DNA of 64,000 nt. It comes from an uncultured Bacteroidales bacterium. Lineage in GTDB: Bacteria; Bacteroidota; Bacteroidia; Bacteroidales; P3. Position numbers and translations under genes: made by a program. Shown here piece by piece: positions 15,656 to 24,908 of this stretch. The stretch lies in the NCBI GenBank assembly GCA_900316055.1, contig ONBK01000014.1:62001-126000 (forward strand). Direction: 5' to 3'. The notes under the pieces were generated by a model. The model saw only the letters and a list, made by a program, of their open reading frames with translations, was not told the origin of the DNA and ran no database searches. Each line of letters begins with the position of its first letter. The first letter of the stretch is position 1.

Positions 15656-18406
15656 TTATTGTATCTTGGAAATACTATGGGCCATGATAATGATGGAGGC
15701 GAGGGAGGTGAAGGCAGAGAGTATCTTGCCCATTTCACTCATCCAGTCGAATTTCTCTTTGGGTTCGGCGAGCTTACGTTCGCGTTCTTTAATTTTTTCG
15801 GTATCCATGCGTAAGGTAATCACAGCACCGGGCTCCACGGTGGGGGTGCGGCGGAAGAAGAGCAAACGGCGTTTGGTGCTCTCGGATTGGTTGTTGGGGT
15901 AGGTCACGGTGACGCTCCAGCGGTCGGCATCCTTGTCGAAACCACCGGCATAGTGTTTGATATACCAGGCGGCGGTGTGGGCGCCCTGATAGACGATGGT
16001 CTTCTGACTCGATACAAATTCTTCGGGGACATACTGGGCCATGCGGGTACCGGTCTCGCGAATGATGACGGTGTTTTCACGACGCGGGATGGTGATAACA
16101 TCGCCGTCCATCAGGATGGGATTGTACTTCATGTTGCCTTTGCGCTTCTTGACGTCATTGAGGTTGATGCTGATGGGACCTTGGGCTCTGCCGGTGGTGC
16201 GGACGAGGATGGAATAGGGCTCGGCATCTTCGAGGAGGCCGCCAGCTCTCTTGATGACTTCCCATAGCTGGGTCTCGCCGTCCTCGAGGACGTAGGCTCC
16301 GGGGTATTTCACACGGCCGGTGATTTCCACGGTGCGACCTTTCGTGAAATTGGGGGTCATACGCACCACGATGTGGTCGAAGGGCTGCAGCTGGAAGTTT
16401 TTGAGCTCCTCCTTGCCTCTTCTGGCGTTGACAAGGTTGTAGTTCTGGTCGATAGTAAGGGTGAGTTGCTCAAGTTCAACCTCGTCCTTGTCGGAGATGT
16501 TGGTGCGGAACACTTCGACGCGGTCGTAGGCGGCACCCACTTCGAAGCCGCCAGCCATGGAGAGGAGGTCGTGCACAGAGATGGAGGGGTCAAAGGGAGT
16601 ACCCATGGGGTTCTTCACGGCACCGCTCACGCGCACCTCGCCGATGTTGGTATAGGTGGTGTTATCGTAGATATTCAGACGGTCACCGGGCTGCAGCAAC
16701 ATCTCGCCATCGGCATCAAGGTTGACGCGCAGATACTGCATCTTGTCGGGATTGGTGACATCTTTGCGGAAGATGTAGGCCACGGGGAAGACGGTGGTCT
16801 TTAGTCCGCCGGCATATTCGATGGCCTGTCCCACAGTCATGCGGTCGTTGAGGCCGAAGGGACGAGAGAAGGGCTGACGCACCTGGCCGCTGACAGCGAT
16901 GGTGTCGAGGTCACGGTAGGCCGATTTCTGGAGCACACGCACCACGTCGCGGGCCTGCAGGGTGAAGTCGGGGTTGCCGTTCGTGCCGGGGAAGGGGACG
17001 GTGAGCACTGTTACTGTCGAATCGGGGCTCATACGCTCCACAAACACATAGTCGCTCTTGGCGGTATAGGTGGGCTTGGCTTTCTCAATCAAAGCCTTGA
17101 GGCTGCTGTTGCCCTTGAGGTCGTAGTTGCCGCCGTAGTAGACGTCGCCGTTGATGGCCACATAGTTTTCCATGGGCACATCGGAACGCAGAATCTGCAC
17201 CACGTCGCCATTGCGCAACTCCACTTTCTTCTTGCCTTTCATCACGTCGTTGAGGTTGTATTCCAGATATTTGCGTTCTCCGTTCTCGAAACGCTCCACC
17301 TGCACATATTCCATGTAGGCGTTGTAGACCAGTCCACCGGCATAGTCAACCAGTTCCTTGATGCCTTCGCCGTCAATCATCTCATAGCGCATGGGGCGGT
17401 TAACGGCACCTTTAATCTCCACAATCTTCTGTGCGATGGGCACAAAGATAACGTCACCGTTTTGGATGTCATAGGGGGTACCGATGGTGGGGTTCTTCAT
17501 GAACTGGTAGATGTCCAAGCGGGTCACCTTGCCACCGCGCGAAAGCTGGATGTTACGCACCGAACCCATGGCGGTGGGACCACCAGCGGCAGTCAACGCG
17601 TTGAAGGCGGTGTTCAAGGCGCTGAGGGTGAAGCCACCCTGCACTCCCACCTCGCCGTAGATGCTCACGCTCACGGTACGGGCCGTGGTGATGGTGACGG
17701 CAATTTGGTCGGAGCGGTAGGCATAGTGTTGTGCCAGCTTGTTCTGGATGGCGGCACGGCCCTGAGCCAGCGTCATGCCTTTGAGGAATATCTTGGTGGC
17801 ACCAGCAGGTTGAATGGAGCCGTCGGCACCGATGCGCTGATGTATCTCAGTCTGCGAGGAGCCGAAGATGGAGATGTGCACCTCGTCGCCTTCACCCAGC
17901 ACATAATGCTCGGGAGCCAACGCACCGTCAGTGGTGCGGAACACATCGAGGTTCTTGCCAACAAAGAGGGAGTGGCCATAAATATCACTGCCTTCTGTCG
18001 GAGAAACACCGTTTTCGGCTATGGCCTCTTCGAGAGCGGCTTCTGCCGCAGCTTCACCGATGGTGGTCTGGGGCATGGTCGCTGAGGTTGCAGTCACGGT
18101 TGTTTCTCCGCCACCGATAGTGGAAGATGCACCTTCTTCAGTGGTTTTCGGGGCCTCTTTGGCGGCTTTTTCAGCCTGCATCTGGTCAAGAATGGACATG
18201 ATGCGGCCTTGGTAGTTTTTATACTCGGTGGGCGGGATGTTGTCCACATCGATACCATTTTCCAGCAGGCGGGTACGCACTTCAGTCTCATTGAGACCGC
18301 GTTTCTGCAGTTCGGCTTGCGCCATGGCCATCATGTTGGGTGACTGTGCTATCGCTGCCAAAGGCAGGAAAGCAAAGAGCATCACGGCAAGTAAAAACTT
18401 CTTCAT
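15656..18406 (-). CDS. wza: Wza-like outer-membrane polysaccharide export protein with SLBB repeats
   Basis: 916 residues with signal peptide MKKFLLAVMLFAFLPLAAIAQ. Around residue 170, YVLGEGDEVHISIFG starts the polysaccharide export (Poly_export) domain; several SLBB domains follow (for example SVSIYGEVGVQGGFTL, VKIKGAV-like VEIKGAVNRPMRYEM, VRVSGAVKNPMGTPF, VEITGRVKYPGAYVL). A membrane segment at the end (ILSAFTSLASIIIMAHSISKI) suits the outer-membrane helix seen in Wza. It is about 2.4 times the length of E. coli Wza because of extra SLBB repeats, common in Bacteroidota. First gene of a four-gene operon with its own promoter. Confidence 0.9.
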   Translation of the reverse strand: MKKFLLAVMLFAFLPLAAIAQSPNMMAMAQAELQKRGLNETEVRTRLLENGIDVDNIPPTEYKNYQGRIMSILDQMQAEKAAKEAPKTTEEGASSTIGGGETTVTATSATMPQTTIGEAAAEAALEEAIAENGVSPTEGSDIYGHSLFVGKNLDVFRTTDGALAPEHYVLGEGDEVHISIFGSSQTEIHQRIGADGSIQPAGATKIFLKGMTLAQGRAAIQNKLAQHYAYRSDQIAVTITTARTVSVSIYGEVGVQGGFTLSALNTAFNALTAAGGPTAMGSVRNIQLSRGGKVTRLDIYQFMKNPTIGTPYDIQNGDVIFVPIAQKIVEIKGAVNRPMRYEMIDGEGIKELVDYAGGLVYNAYMEYVQVERFENGERKYLEYNLNDVMKGKKKVELRNGDVVQILRSDVPMENYVAINGDVYYGGNYDLKGNSSLKALIEKAKPTYTAKSDYVFVERMSPDSTVTVLTVPFPGTNGNPDFTLQARDVVRVLQKSAYRDLDTIAVSGQVRQPFSRPFGLNDRMTVGQAIEYAGGLKTTVFPVAYIFRKDVTNPDKMQYLRVNLDADGEMLLQPGDRLNIYDNTTYTNIGEVRVSGAVKNPMGTPFDPSISVHDLLSMAGGFEVGAAYDRVEVFRTNISDKDEVELEQLTLTIDQNYNLVNARRGKEELKNFQLQPFDHIVVRMTPNFTKGRTVEITGRVKYPGAYVLEDGETQLWEVIKRAGGLLEDAEPYSILVRTTGRAQGPISINLNDVKKRKGNMKYNPILMDGDVITIPRRENTVIIRETGTRMAQYVPEEFVSSQKTIVYQGAHTAAWYIKHYAGGFDKDADRWSVTVTYPNNQSESTKRRLLFFRRTPTVEPGAVITLRMDTEKIKERERKLAEPKEKFDWMSEMGKILSAFTSLASIIIMAHSISKIQ

Positions 18407-18450
18407 TGTGTGTATAAAAATTTTGTTTGACTTCAGTATATTTTGAACTG

Positions 18451-18480
18451 CAAAAATACAACTAATTTCCCAAATGGCAA
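18451..18480 (-). promoter_or_regulatory. Promoter of the wza-wzz-kamBC operon
   Basis: TATTTTTG (TAnnTTTG) at 18451-18458 on the minus strand, with a TTGC element 18 bp further upstream. The distance to the start codon is about 45 bp. Confidence 0.65.
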
Positions 18481-18618
18481 GGATTTATTTGTACTTTTTA
18501 AGAAAGAGGGTATAGATGATGCTGATACTCTTTTGTTTAGAAATGGCTGTTTCTTGTCTCCCATGGGCGAAATTTTCTATATAAAATAGGTTTCTGTGCA
18601 TGAAATAAAAAAAATGTG

Positions 18619-18626
18619 TATATTTG
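18619..18626 (+). promoter_or_regulatory. Promoter -7 element TATATTTG for the rfb-wbp operon
   Basis: Exact TAnnTTTG on the plus strand, 65 bp before the rfbA start. The leader carries a small hairpin (CCTTGCGC / GCGTAAGG, about 18637-18660). With the divergent wza promoter it organises two polysaccharide operons around one spacer. Confidence 0.7.
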
Positions 18627-18690
18627 CAAATCCTCTCCTTGCGCTGGTTTCGGCGTAAGGCATTGTGTATAAGATAAAACTGAACAGAGA

Positions 18691-19575
18691 ATGAAAGGTA
18701 TTGTTCTTGCGGGAGGCTCTGGCACCCGCCTCTATCCTATAACTAAGGGAGTCAGCAAGCAACTCCTGCCCATCTATGACAAGCCGATGGTGTACTATCC
18801 CATCAGTGTTCTCATGTTGGCGGGCATCCGCGACATCTTGATTATCTCCACCCCCCACGACCTGCCGGGATTCCGTCGCCTGCTGGGTGACGGCAGCGAC
18901 TTCGGTGTGCACTTCAGCTATGCCGAACAGCCTTCTCCCGATGGGCTGGCGCAGGCTTTCATCATCGGCGAGGAGTTCATCGGCAACGATTCCGTCTGCC
19001 TCGTGCTGGGAGACAATATCTTCCATGGCAACGGTTTGAGTAAGATGCTGCGTCAGGCTGTCCTCTCGGCCGAGAACGACAAGAAAGCCACCGTCTTTGG
19101 CTACTGGGTGGCCGACCCCGAGCGCTATGGGGTGGCGGAGTTCGACAACAGCGGCCGCGTGCTCTCCATCGAGGAGAAGCCCAAGGAGCCGAAGTCGAAC
19201 TATGCCGTCGTGGGCCTCTACTTCTACCCCAACAAGGTGGTGCAGGTGGCTAAGAGCATCAAACCCAGCGCCCGTGGCGAGTTGGAAATTACCTCGGTGA
19301 ATCAGGAGTTCCTCAACGATGGCGAACTGAATGTGCAGCTCATGGGGCGCGGTTTCGCCTGGCTCGACACCGGCACCCACGACTCACTGGCAGAGGCCTC
19401 CACCTTTATCGAGGTCATCGAGAAACGTCAGGGACTGAAAGTGGCCTGCCTCGAGAGCATCGGCTACGAGCAAGGATGGCTCTCGGCTGACGAGATCCGC
19501 CGTGTGGCACAGCCTATGATTAAGAACCAATACGGACAATATCTACTGAAATTGCTTGACAATGAACGTGATTGA
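18691..19575 (+). CDS. rfbA: Glucose-1-phosphate thymidylyltransferase
   Basis: 294 residues, the normal RmlA length. [20 protein letters not shown] is the nucleotide-binding loop, [16 protein letters not shown] the sugar-phosphate site, and [10 protein letters not shown] contains the metal-binding Asp. It makes dTDP-glucose from glucose-1-phosphate and dTTP, the first step to dTDP-L-rhamnose. First gene of a long plus-strand operon; rfbC starts inside its last 14 bases. No rfbB (dTDP-glucose 4,6-dehydratase) lies next to it, so that enzyme must be encoded elsewhere. Confidence 0.96.
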   Translation: MKGIVLAGGSGTRLYPITKGVSKQLLPIYDKPMVYYPISVLMLAGIRDILIISTPHDLPGFRRLLGDGSDFGVHFSYAEQPSPDGLAQAFIIGEEFIGNDSVCLVLGDNIFHGNGLSKMLRQAVLSAENDKKATVFGYWVADPERYGVAEFDNSGRVLSIEEKPKEPKSNYAVVGLYFYPNKVVQVAKSIKPSARGELEITSVNQEFLNDGELNVQLMGRGFAWLDTGTHDSLAEASTFIEVIEKRQGLKVACLESIGYEQGWLSADEIRRVAQPMIKNQYGQYLLKLLDNERD

Positions 19576-20134
19576 TACAGAGATAGCAGGCGTGAAAATC
19601 ATCGAGCCCCGCATTTTCGGGGATGCTCGTGGATACTTCTTTGAGAGTTTTAGCGTGCGTGACTTCGCTGAGCAGACGGGTATGCAGGTGACTTTCGTGC
19701 AGGACAACGAGTCGAAATCGCGCTACGGTGTTGTTCGTGGATTGCATTTCCAGAAGCCGCCTTATGCACAGTCGAAATTGGTGCGTGTGGTCAGTGGTAC
19801 GGTACTCGATGTGGCCGTCGACATCCGTAAGGGTTCGCCCACCTATGGCCGTCATGTGGCTGTGGAACTCAGCGGCGAGAACCACCGTCAGCTCTTCCTT
19901 CCCAAGGGGATGGCCCACGGCTTTGCCGTGCTGAGCGACGAAGTGGTGTTCCAATACAAATGCGACGAATACTACCACCCTGAGTCGGAAGGGGCTATCG
20001 CTTGGGATGACCCCACGCTGGCCATCGACTGGCGGCTGCCGAAAGAGGCCGTGCTGCTCTCGGAGAAAGACAGCCATCACCCCCGCTTTAATGATTTTGT
20101 AACGCCTTTTCTAAGCGTTGATGATATTTTGTAA
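19562..20134 (+). CDS. rfbC: dTDP-4-dehydrorhamnose 3,5-epimerase
   Basis: 190 residues. The ATG at 19562 ([18 protein letters not shown]) is preferred over a TTG two codons upstream. [15 protein letters not shown] carries the active-site His, [16 protein letters not shown] the cupin core, and [13 protein letters not shown] and [11 protein letters not shown] the rest of the active site. It converts dTDP-4-keto-6-deoxyglucose to the 4-keto-rhamnose form. It overlaps rfbA by 14 bp and is followed by a 35-bp spacer that contains a repeat element. Confidence 0.95.
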   Translation: MNVIDTEIAGVKIIEPRIFGDARGYFFESFSVRDFAEQTGMQVTFVQDNESKSRYGVVRGLHFQKPPYAQSKLVRVVSGTVLDVAVDIRKGSPTYGRHVAVELSGENHRQLFLPKGMAHGFAVLSDEVVFQYKCDEYYHPESEGAIAWDDPTLAIDWRLPKEAVLLSEKDSHHPRFNDFVTPFLSVDDIL

Positions 20135-20137
20135 TGT

Positions 20138-20162
20138 CTTAACTACTGTCTACTTAACTACT
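20138..20162 (+). repeat. 25-bp repeat in the rfbC-rfbD spacer
   Basis: A 25-base sequence built from CTTAACTACT units. The identical 25 bases occur at 57987-58011 in the iorB-iorA spacer, about 38 kb away. Confidence 0.9.
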
Positions 20163-20169
20163 GAAAGAA

Positions 20170-21024
20170 ATGAATATTCTCGTCACAGGTGCCAATGGTC
20201 AATTAGGTAGGCACTTCCGATTACTTGCCCCTCAGTCGCAATACGACTGGCTCTTCACCGACGTGGAGGAACTCGACATTACCTCTCCCGACGCGGTGAA
20301 CGCTTGGATTGACGAGCACTCCGTCCGGATGATTGTCAACTGTGCTGCCTATACCAATGTGGACCGTGCCGAGAGCGATGAGGCGACGGCTCTCCGCATC
20401 AACGGGGATGCCGTAGCTAATATGGCGGCAGCCATGAAGAGGGTAGGAGGTACACTGATACATTTCTCCACCGACTATGTCTTCGGGGGCACACTTCACA
20501 ACACTCCCTGCACAGAAGAGGAGCTCCCCAATCCCACGGGAGCCTACGGACGCACCAAACTGGCAGGCGAGAAGGCAACCGAGGCCTGTCATCACCTGAT
20601 ATTCCGCACCTCGTGGCTCTACAGCGAATACGGCAAAAACTTCCTGCTTACCATGCTGCGCCTCACGGCCGAGAAGCCCGAGTTGCGGGTGGTCTTCGAC
20701 CAGGTGGGTACCCCCACTTACGCTGGCGATTTGGCAAAAGCGGTCTTCATCCTTATCGAAAATGGCGACTATCGGCAGCAGGAGGGCATTTTCCACTTTG
20801 CCAACGAGGGCGTCTGCAGCTGGTATGACTTCACCAAGGAGATTGCCCGTCAGAGTGGATACACCGCCTGCCGCATCCTCCCTTGTCACAGCAATGAATA
20901 CCCCAGCCCTGTGAAGAGGCCGGCTTATTCGGTGCTCGACAAGACCAAATTCAAGAACACCTTCCATCAAGAAATACCCTACTGGACTGACAGCGTGGCT
21001 GTTTGTCTAAAGAATATATCATGA
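20170..21024 (+). CDS. rfbD: dTDP-4-dehydrorhamnose reductase
   Basis: 284 residues. MNILVTGANGQLGRHF is the NAD(P)H-binding Rossmann motif; NCAAYTNVDRAESD, FSTDYVFGG and the catalytic YGRTK pair (Tyr, Lys) of short-chain reductases are present, as is FRTSWLYSEYGKNF. It carries out the last step to dTDP-L-rhamnose. The gene ends in an ATGA overlap with wbpB, linking the rhamnose genes and the diacetamido-glucuronate genes in one transcript. Confidence 0.95.
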   Translation: MNILVTGANGQLGRHFRLLAPQSQYDWLFTDVEELDITSPDAVNAWIDEHSVRMIVNCAAYTNVDRAESDEATALRINGDAVANMAAAMKRVGGTLIHFSTDYVFGGTLHNTPCTEEELPNPTGAYGRTKLAGEKATEACHHLIFRTSWLYSEYGKNFLLTMLRLTAEKPELRVVFDQVGTPTYAGDLAKAVFILIENGDYRQQEGIFHFANEGVCSWYDFTKEIARQSGYTACRILPCHSNEYPSPVKRPAYSVLDKTKFKNTFHQEIPYWTDSVAVCLKNIS

Positions 21025-21974
21025 AGAATTTTGCACTCATAGGGGTTGGCGGATATATCGCTCCGCGTCACCTGAAAGCCATCAAGGAGACGGGTAACGA
21101 TTTGATATCGGCCTATGACAAGAACGATTCTGTCGGCATCATCGACAGTTACTTCCCCCGTGCCTCGTTTTTCACCGAACAGGAGCTCTTCGACCGACAC
21201 AACAACCATGTGAAGACCCAAGGCATCAATATCGACTACCTCACCGTCTGTTCGCCCAATTACCTGCACGACGCCCACACCCGCTACGGTCTCCGTCTGG
21301 GTTGTGACGTCATCTGCGAGAAGCCTGTGGCCCTCAGCCCGTGGAACATCGAAGCGCTGGAGCAGGTCGAGAAGGAGACGGGTCATCAGGCCTTCACCAT
21401 CTTCCAACTGCGCCTGCACCCTTCCGTGATTGCGTTGAGAAAGAAGATAGAGGAGGGACCGAAGGACAAGGTCTACGATGTGGACCTCTCCTATATCACA
21501 CCCCGTGGCTACTGGTACTATGCTTCGTGGAAAGGTAATGTGCAAAAAAGCGGCGGTGTGGCCACCAATATCGGCGTGCATTTCTACGACATGCTGCAGT
21601 GGGTTTTCGGACCGGTGCAGAAGAGCGTGGTACATGTGGCCAGTCACGACCGTGTGGCGGGCTACCTCGAGTTGCGTCAGGCGCGTGTGCGCTATTTTCT
21701 CAGCATCAACGGTGAACACCTGCCACAAGGCGTTACGGGGAGTTACCGCTCCATCACCGTGGATGGCGAAGAGTTCGAGTTCAGCAACGGCTTCACCGAC
21801 CTCCACACCCGTAGCTACGAGGAGATCCTTGTGGGTCGTGGATTCCGTATCTCCGAGGCCAAAGCCTGCATCCAGACCGTCTACGACATCCGTCATGCGG
21901 AACCCGTGGGTCTTACGGGCGACTACCACCCCATGGCCAAATATCCGTTAACTAAACACCCCTTTGGATGGTAG
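21021..21974 (+). CDS. wbpB: UDP-N-acetylglucosaminuronate 3-dehydrogenase (WbpB-like)
   Basis: 317 residues from ATG at 21021, which overlaps the rfbD stop (ATGA). MKNFALIGVGGYIAPRHLKA is the NAD-binding fold of the Gfo/Idh/MocA family with the unusual GGYIAPRH seen in WbpB/WlbA; CEKPVALSPWN carries the conserved EKP motif and GGVATNIGVHFYDML the second-domain active site. Known WbpB oxidises C3 of UDP-GlcNAcA. It is the first of four contiguous genes (B, D, E, A) that together make UDP-2,3-diacetamido-2,3-dideoxy-glucuronic acid, which makes the assignment firm. Confidence 0.88.
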   Translation: MKNFALIGVGGYIAPRHLKAIKETGNDLISAYDKNDSVGIIDSYFPRASFFTEQELFDRHNNHVKTQGINIDYLTVCSPNYLHDAHTRYGLRLGCDVICEKPVALSPWNIEALEQVEKETGHQAFTIFQLRLHPSVIALRKKIEEGPKDKVYDVDLSYITPRGYWYYASWKGNVQKSGGVATNIGVHFYDMLQWVFGPVQKSVVHVASHDRVAGYLELRQARVRYFLSINGEHLPQGVTGSYRSITVDGEEFEFSNGFTDLHTRSYEEILVGRGFRISEAKACIQTVYDIRHAEPVGLTGDYHPMAKYPLTKHPFGW

Positions 21975-22015
21975 ATAAGGGTTAAGAGATAATAGATAAG
22001 AGTTGAAAGAAGAAG
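21974..22015 (+). repeat. Heptamer array covering the wbpD start
   Basis: Six 7-bp units (GATAAGG, GTTAAGA, GATAATA, GATAAGA, GTTGAAA, GAAGAAG) from the wbpB stop to codon 4 of wbpD. The only usable wbpD start codon, TTG at 22003, lies within a unit. Confidence 0.7.
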
Positions 22016-22494
22016 TATATATTCACGAAAGTTCCTATATTGATGAGGGCGTCACTTTGGGCAAAGGCACCAAGGTGTGGCACTTCTGTCATATCCAGTC
22101 AGGTGCCACCTTGGGCGAGAACTGCTCGCTGGGACAGAATGTAAACATCGGTCCCAATGTGAAGATAGGCAACGGTGTGCGCATCCAGAACAATGTCTCC
22201 GTATATGAAGGGGTGGAGATAGAGGACAATGTTTTCCTCGGCCCCAGTTGTGTCTTCACCAATGTGTTGATGCCTCGGTTGGATAGACCTGCCAATGGCC
22301 ATTATGAGCGCACGCTGGTCAAGGAGGGTGCCTCGATAGGTGCCAATGCTACCATCGTCTGCGGACACATCATTGGCCGTCATGCGCTGGTGGGAGCTGG
22401 TGCCGTGGTAACCAAAGATGTACCCGATTATGCCATTGTTGCCGGCGTACCCGCAAAAATTATAGGCAAAACAGCAGACCTCAATAACCAATAA
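22003..22494 (+). CDS. wbpD: UDP-2-acetamido-3-amino-glucuronate N-acetyltransferase (WbpD-like), TTG start
   Basis: 163 residues. [20 protein letters not shown] followed by [25 protein letters not shown] is the left-handed beta-helix (hexapeptide repeat) of the acetyltransferase family; residues 75-100 ([21 protein letters not shown]) and [13 protein letters not shown] complete the active site. It acetylates the 3-amino group made by WbpE. The reading frame has a stop at 21997-21999 and no ATG before the conserved region, so translation most likely starts at TTG 22003; the ribosome site is weak. It may depend on coupling with wbpB 28 bp upstream. Confidence 0.9.
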   Translation: MKEEVYIHESSYIDEGVTLGKGTKVWHFCHIQSGATLGENCSLGQNVNIGPNVKIGNGVRIQNNVSVYEGVEIEDNVFLGPSCVFTNVLMPRLDRPANGHYERTLVKEGASIGANATIVCGHIIGRHALVGAGAVVTKDVPDYAIVAGVPAKIIGKTADLNNQ

Positions 22495-22516
22495 CTCATA
22501 ATCACTAACCATAAAA
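22482..22516 (+). repeat. Heptamer array across the wbpD end and wbpD-wbpE spacer
   Basis: Five 7-bp units (CAATAAC, CAATAAC, TCATAAT, CACTAAC, CATAAAA). The wbpD stop codon at 22492-22494 lies in the second unit, and wbpE starts 2 bp after the last. Confidence 0.7.
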
Positions 22517-22518
22517 GA

Positions 22519-23613
22519 ATGCAGTTCCGCGACCTACATAGACAATACGAGGCCATGCGTGCCGAGATGGATGAAGCCCTCTTGAAGGCCGCCCATAGCG
22601 GTGCCTATATCATGGGTCCGCAGGTGGCGGAATTGGAGCAGCAGTTGGCCGATTATGTGGGCGTGAAACACTGCATCACCTGTGCCAACGGCACCGACGC
22701 CTTACGTTTGGCGCTGATGGCTTTGAATATTGGTCCCGGCGATGCCGTCTTCGTACCCGACTTCACCTTCTTCGCCACCGCTGAGGTGGTGGCCATGACT
22801 GGAGCAACACCCATTTTTGTCGATGTGGACAAGGATACCTATAACATCGACATCCACGACCTAAGGAAAAAATATTATGACCTCATAGAGCAAGAGGGAC
22901 TCTTGCCTAGGGCGGTGATTGCTGTCGACCTCTTTGGACAGCCTGCCAATTATGAGCAACTCATTGAAGAATGTCACGGGTTGGTAATGAATCTCATTGA
23001 AGATGGCGCCCAGGGATTTGGTGGAGCCATAGGAAACAGTAAAGCCTGCTCCTTCGGTGATATCGCCACCACCTCGTTCTTCCCTGCAAAACCGTTAGGC
23101 TGTTATGGAGATGGAGGTGCTCTTTTCACTGACGACGACTACTGTGCCGACCTGTTGCGTTCTTTGCGTGTACACGGCAAAGGAACCGATAAATACGACA
23201 ATGTACGACTCGGCCTTAATTCCCGCTTGGATACACTGCAAGCGGCTGTGCTGCAGGTGAAGTTTAGCCATTTCGAGGATGAACTCAAGGCGGTAAACAG
23301 AATTGCGCAGAAATATGATGAACTTCTTGCAGGGAAAGTAAAGACTCCCGTGGTGCCCGAAGAATACACCTCCTCGTGGGCACAATATACCATCCAGACC
23401 GACCACCGCGATGAGCTGCAGGCTCGCCTGAAGGCTGCCGGCATTCCCTCGATGGTCTACTACCCCCGTACCATGAGTCAGCAGACCGCCTTCGCTTGTC
23501 TCCATCAGAACCCATGTCCTATGGCGGAACAGCTCACCAAGACGGTCCTCTCGCTCCCCATGCACCCATATCTCACTGATGAAGAAATTGAACAAATAGC
23601 CTCTGTGATATGA
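22519..23613 (+). CDS. wbpE: UDP-2-acetamido-3-keto-glucuronate aminotransferase (WbpE-like)
   Basis: 364 residues, DegT/DnrJ/EryC1 family of PLP-dependent sugar aminotransferases. MQFRDLHRQYEAMRAEMDEA and HCITCANGTDALRLAL begin the fold, LIEDGAQGFGG binds the cofactor ring, and SFFPAKPLGCYGDGGAL contains the PLP lysine (in PAKPLG). GLNSRLDTLQAAVLQVK is also typical. It transfers an amino group (from glutamate in studied homologues) to C3 of the WbpB product. It ends in an ATGA overlap with wbpA. Confidence 0.93.
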   Translation: MQFRDLHRQYEAMRAEMDEALLKAAHSGAYIMGPQVAELEQQLADYVGVKHCITCANGTDALRLALMALNIGPGDAVFVPDFTFFATAEVVAMTGATPIFVDVDKDTYNIDIHDLRKKYYDLIEQEGLLPRAVIAVDLFGQPANYEQLIEECHGLVMNLIEDGAQGFGGAIGNSKACSFGDIATTSFFPAKPLGCYGDGGALFTDDDYCADLLRSLRVHGKGTDKYDNVRLGLNSRLDTLQAAVLQVKFSHFEDELKAVNRIAQKYDELLAGKVKTPVVPEEYTSSWAQYTIQTDHRDELQARLKAAGIPSMVYYPRTMSQQTAFACLHQNPCPMAEQLTKTVLSLPMHPYLTDEEIEQIASVI

Positions 23614-24896
23614 TAACGTTGAGCGACATAAAGATTTGTGTGGTGGGCCTCGGATACGTAGGCCTGCCCCTGGCACGTCTCTTCTCGACGAGGTATCCCA
23701 CCGTGGGCTTCGACATCGACAGCCGCCGTGTGGAAGCGCTGATGCAGGGACACGACGACACCCTCGAGGTGGAGGACGACCTGCTTCAGGAGGCTATCAA
23801 CAACCATGGCTTCCGTTGCACCTCGTCGCTCGACGACATCAAAGGCTGCAACCTCTATATCGTTGCTGTTCCCACGCCTGTGGACGACAACAACCGTCCC
23901 GACCTCACCCCTCTGCTCAGAGCCTCCGAGACGGTGGGCAAGGTCCTCTCGCAGGACGATATCGTCATCTACGAAAGTACCGTCTATCCCGGTGTTACCG
24001 AGGAGGAATGTCTTCCAGTCATTGAGCGGGTGTCGGGATTGAAACTCAACGTCGATTTCTACGCTGGCTATAGCCCCGAGCGTATCAACCCCGGTGATAA
24101 AGAACACCGCGTGGAGACCATCCGCAAGGTTACCTCGGGTTCCACACCCGAAGCGGCCGACCTCGTTGACGACTTCTACAACAGCGTGCTTCTCAATGGC
24201 ACCCACAAAGCCCCCTCCATCAAAGTGGCTGAGGCCTCGAAGATTATCGAGAACTCGCAGCGCGATGTCAATATCGCCTTCGTCAACGAGTTGGCCAAGA
24301 TATTCAACGCCATGGGTATCGACACCCACGACGTGCTCGAAGCCGCTGCCAGCAAGTGGAACTTCATCAAGCTCAACCCTGGTTTGGTGGGCGGCCATTG
24401 TATCTCGGTCGACCCCTACTACCTCATCCAGAAGTCGCAACTCTACGGTGTGCTGCCGCGTGTGATGAGCAACGCCCGTCGCCTCAACAACTCGATGGGT
24501 GCCTATGTGGCCAACCAGACCATCCGTCAGATGAACCTCAAAGGGGTGCCCGTCAAGGACGCCCGCATCCTTATTCTGGGCTTCTCCTTCAAGGAGAACT
24601 GCCCCGATATACGCAACACCAAGGTAGTGGACATCTACCACACCCTTCGGGAATATACCCCCAATATCACTCTCTACGACCCTTGGGTGGATCCTGCAAA
24701 AGCCCTCGGCGAATATGGCATAGAAATTGAGAATTCAAAAATGAAAATTGAAAAAACTCAGTTCGACGTAGCTATACTGGCTGTGGCTCACGACGCTTTC
24801 CTTTCCCTCGACCTCCGCGCGCTGGTGCCTCAACCCGGCGTGATCTACGATGTGAAAGGCATATTACCAAGAACAATAATCGACGCACGACTATAA
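23610..24896 (+). CDS. wbpA: UDP-N-acetyl-D-glucosamine 6-dehydrogenase (WbpA-like)
   Basis: 428 residues. KICVVGLGYVGLPLARLF is the NAD motif, NLYIVAVPTPVDDNNRPDLT and YESTVYPGVTEEE are family signatures, and GLVGGHCISVDPYYL holds the catalytic Cys. GFSFKENCPDIRNTKV and a C-terminal UDP-binding fold follow. It oxidises UDP-GlcNAc to UDP-GlcNAcA, the first step for WbpB-E-D although it is the last gene of the set. Near residue 375 a 7-bp-period array (24725-24752) encodes an extra IENSKMKIEK stretch in the UDP-binding domain, where this family has a variable loop. Confidence 0.93.
   Translation: MITLSDIKICVVGLGYVGLPLARLFSTRYPTVGFDIDSRRVEALMQGHDDTLEVEDDLLQEAINNHGFRCTSSLDDIKGCNLYIVAVPTPVDDNNRPDLTPLLRASETVGKVLSQDDIVIYESTVYPGVTEEECLPVIERVSGLKLNVDFYAGYSPERINPGDKEHRVETIRKVTSGSTPEAADLVDDFYNSVLLNGTHKAPSIKVAEASKIIENSQRDVNIAFVNELAKIFNAMGIDTHDVLEAAASKWNFIKLNPGLVGGHCISVDPYYLIQKSQLYGVLPRVMSNARRLNNSMGAYVANQTIRQMNLKGVPVKDARILILGFSFKENCPDIRNTKVVDIYHTLREYTPNITLYDPWVDPAKALGEYGIEIENSKMKIEKTQFDVAILAVAHDAFLSLDLRALVPQPGVIYDVKGILPRTIIDARL
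24725..24752 (+). repeat. Heptamer array inside wbpA
   Basis: Four units (AATTGAG, AATTCAA, AAATGAA, AATTGAA). An unmutated AATTGAA array would give TGA stops in one frame; the units here are changed so that the wbpA frame stays open. Bases 24742-24764 are almost identical, in reverse orientation, to 11797-11820 in front of tRNA-Ser. Confidence 0.75.
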
Positions 24897-24908
24897 AGCA
24901 ATAACAAT

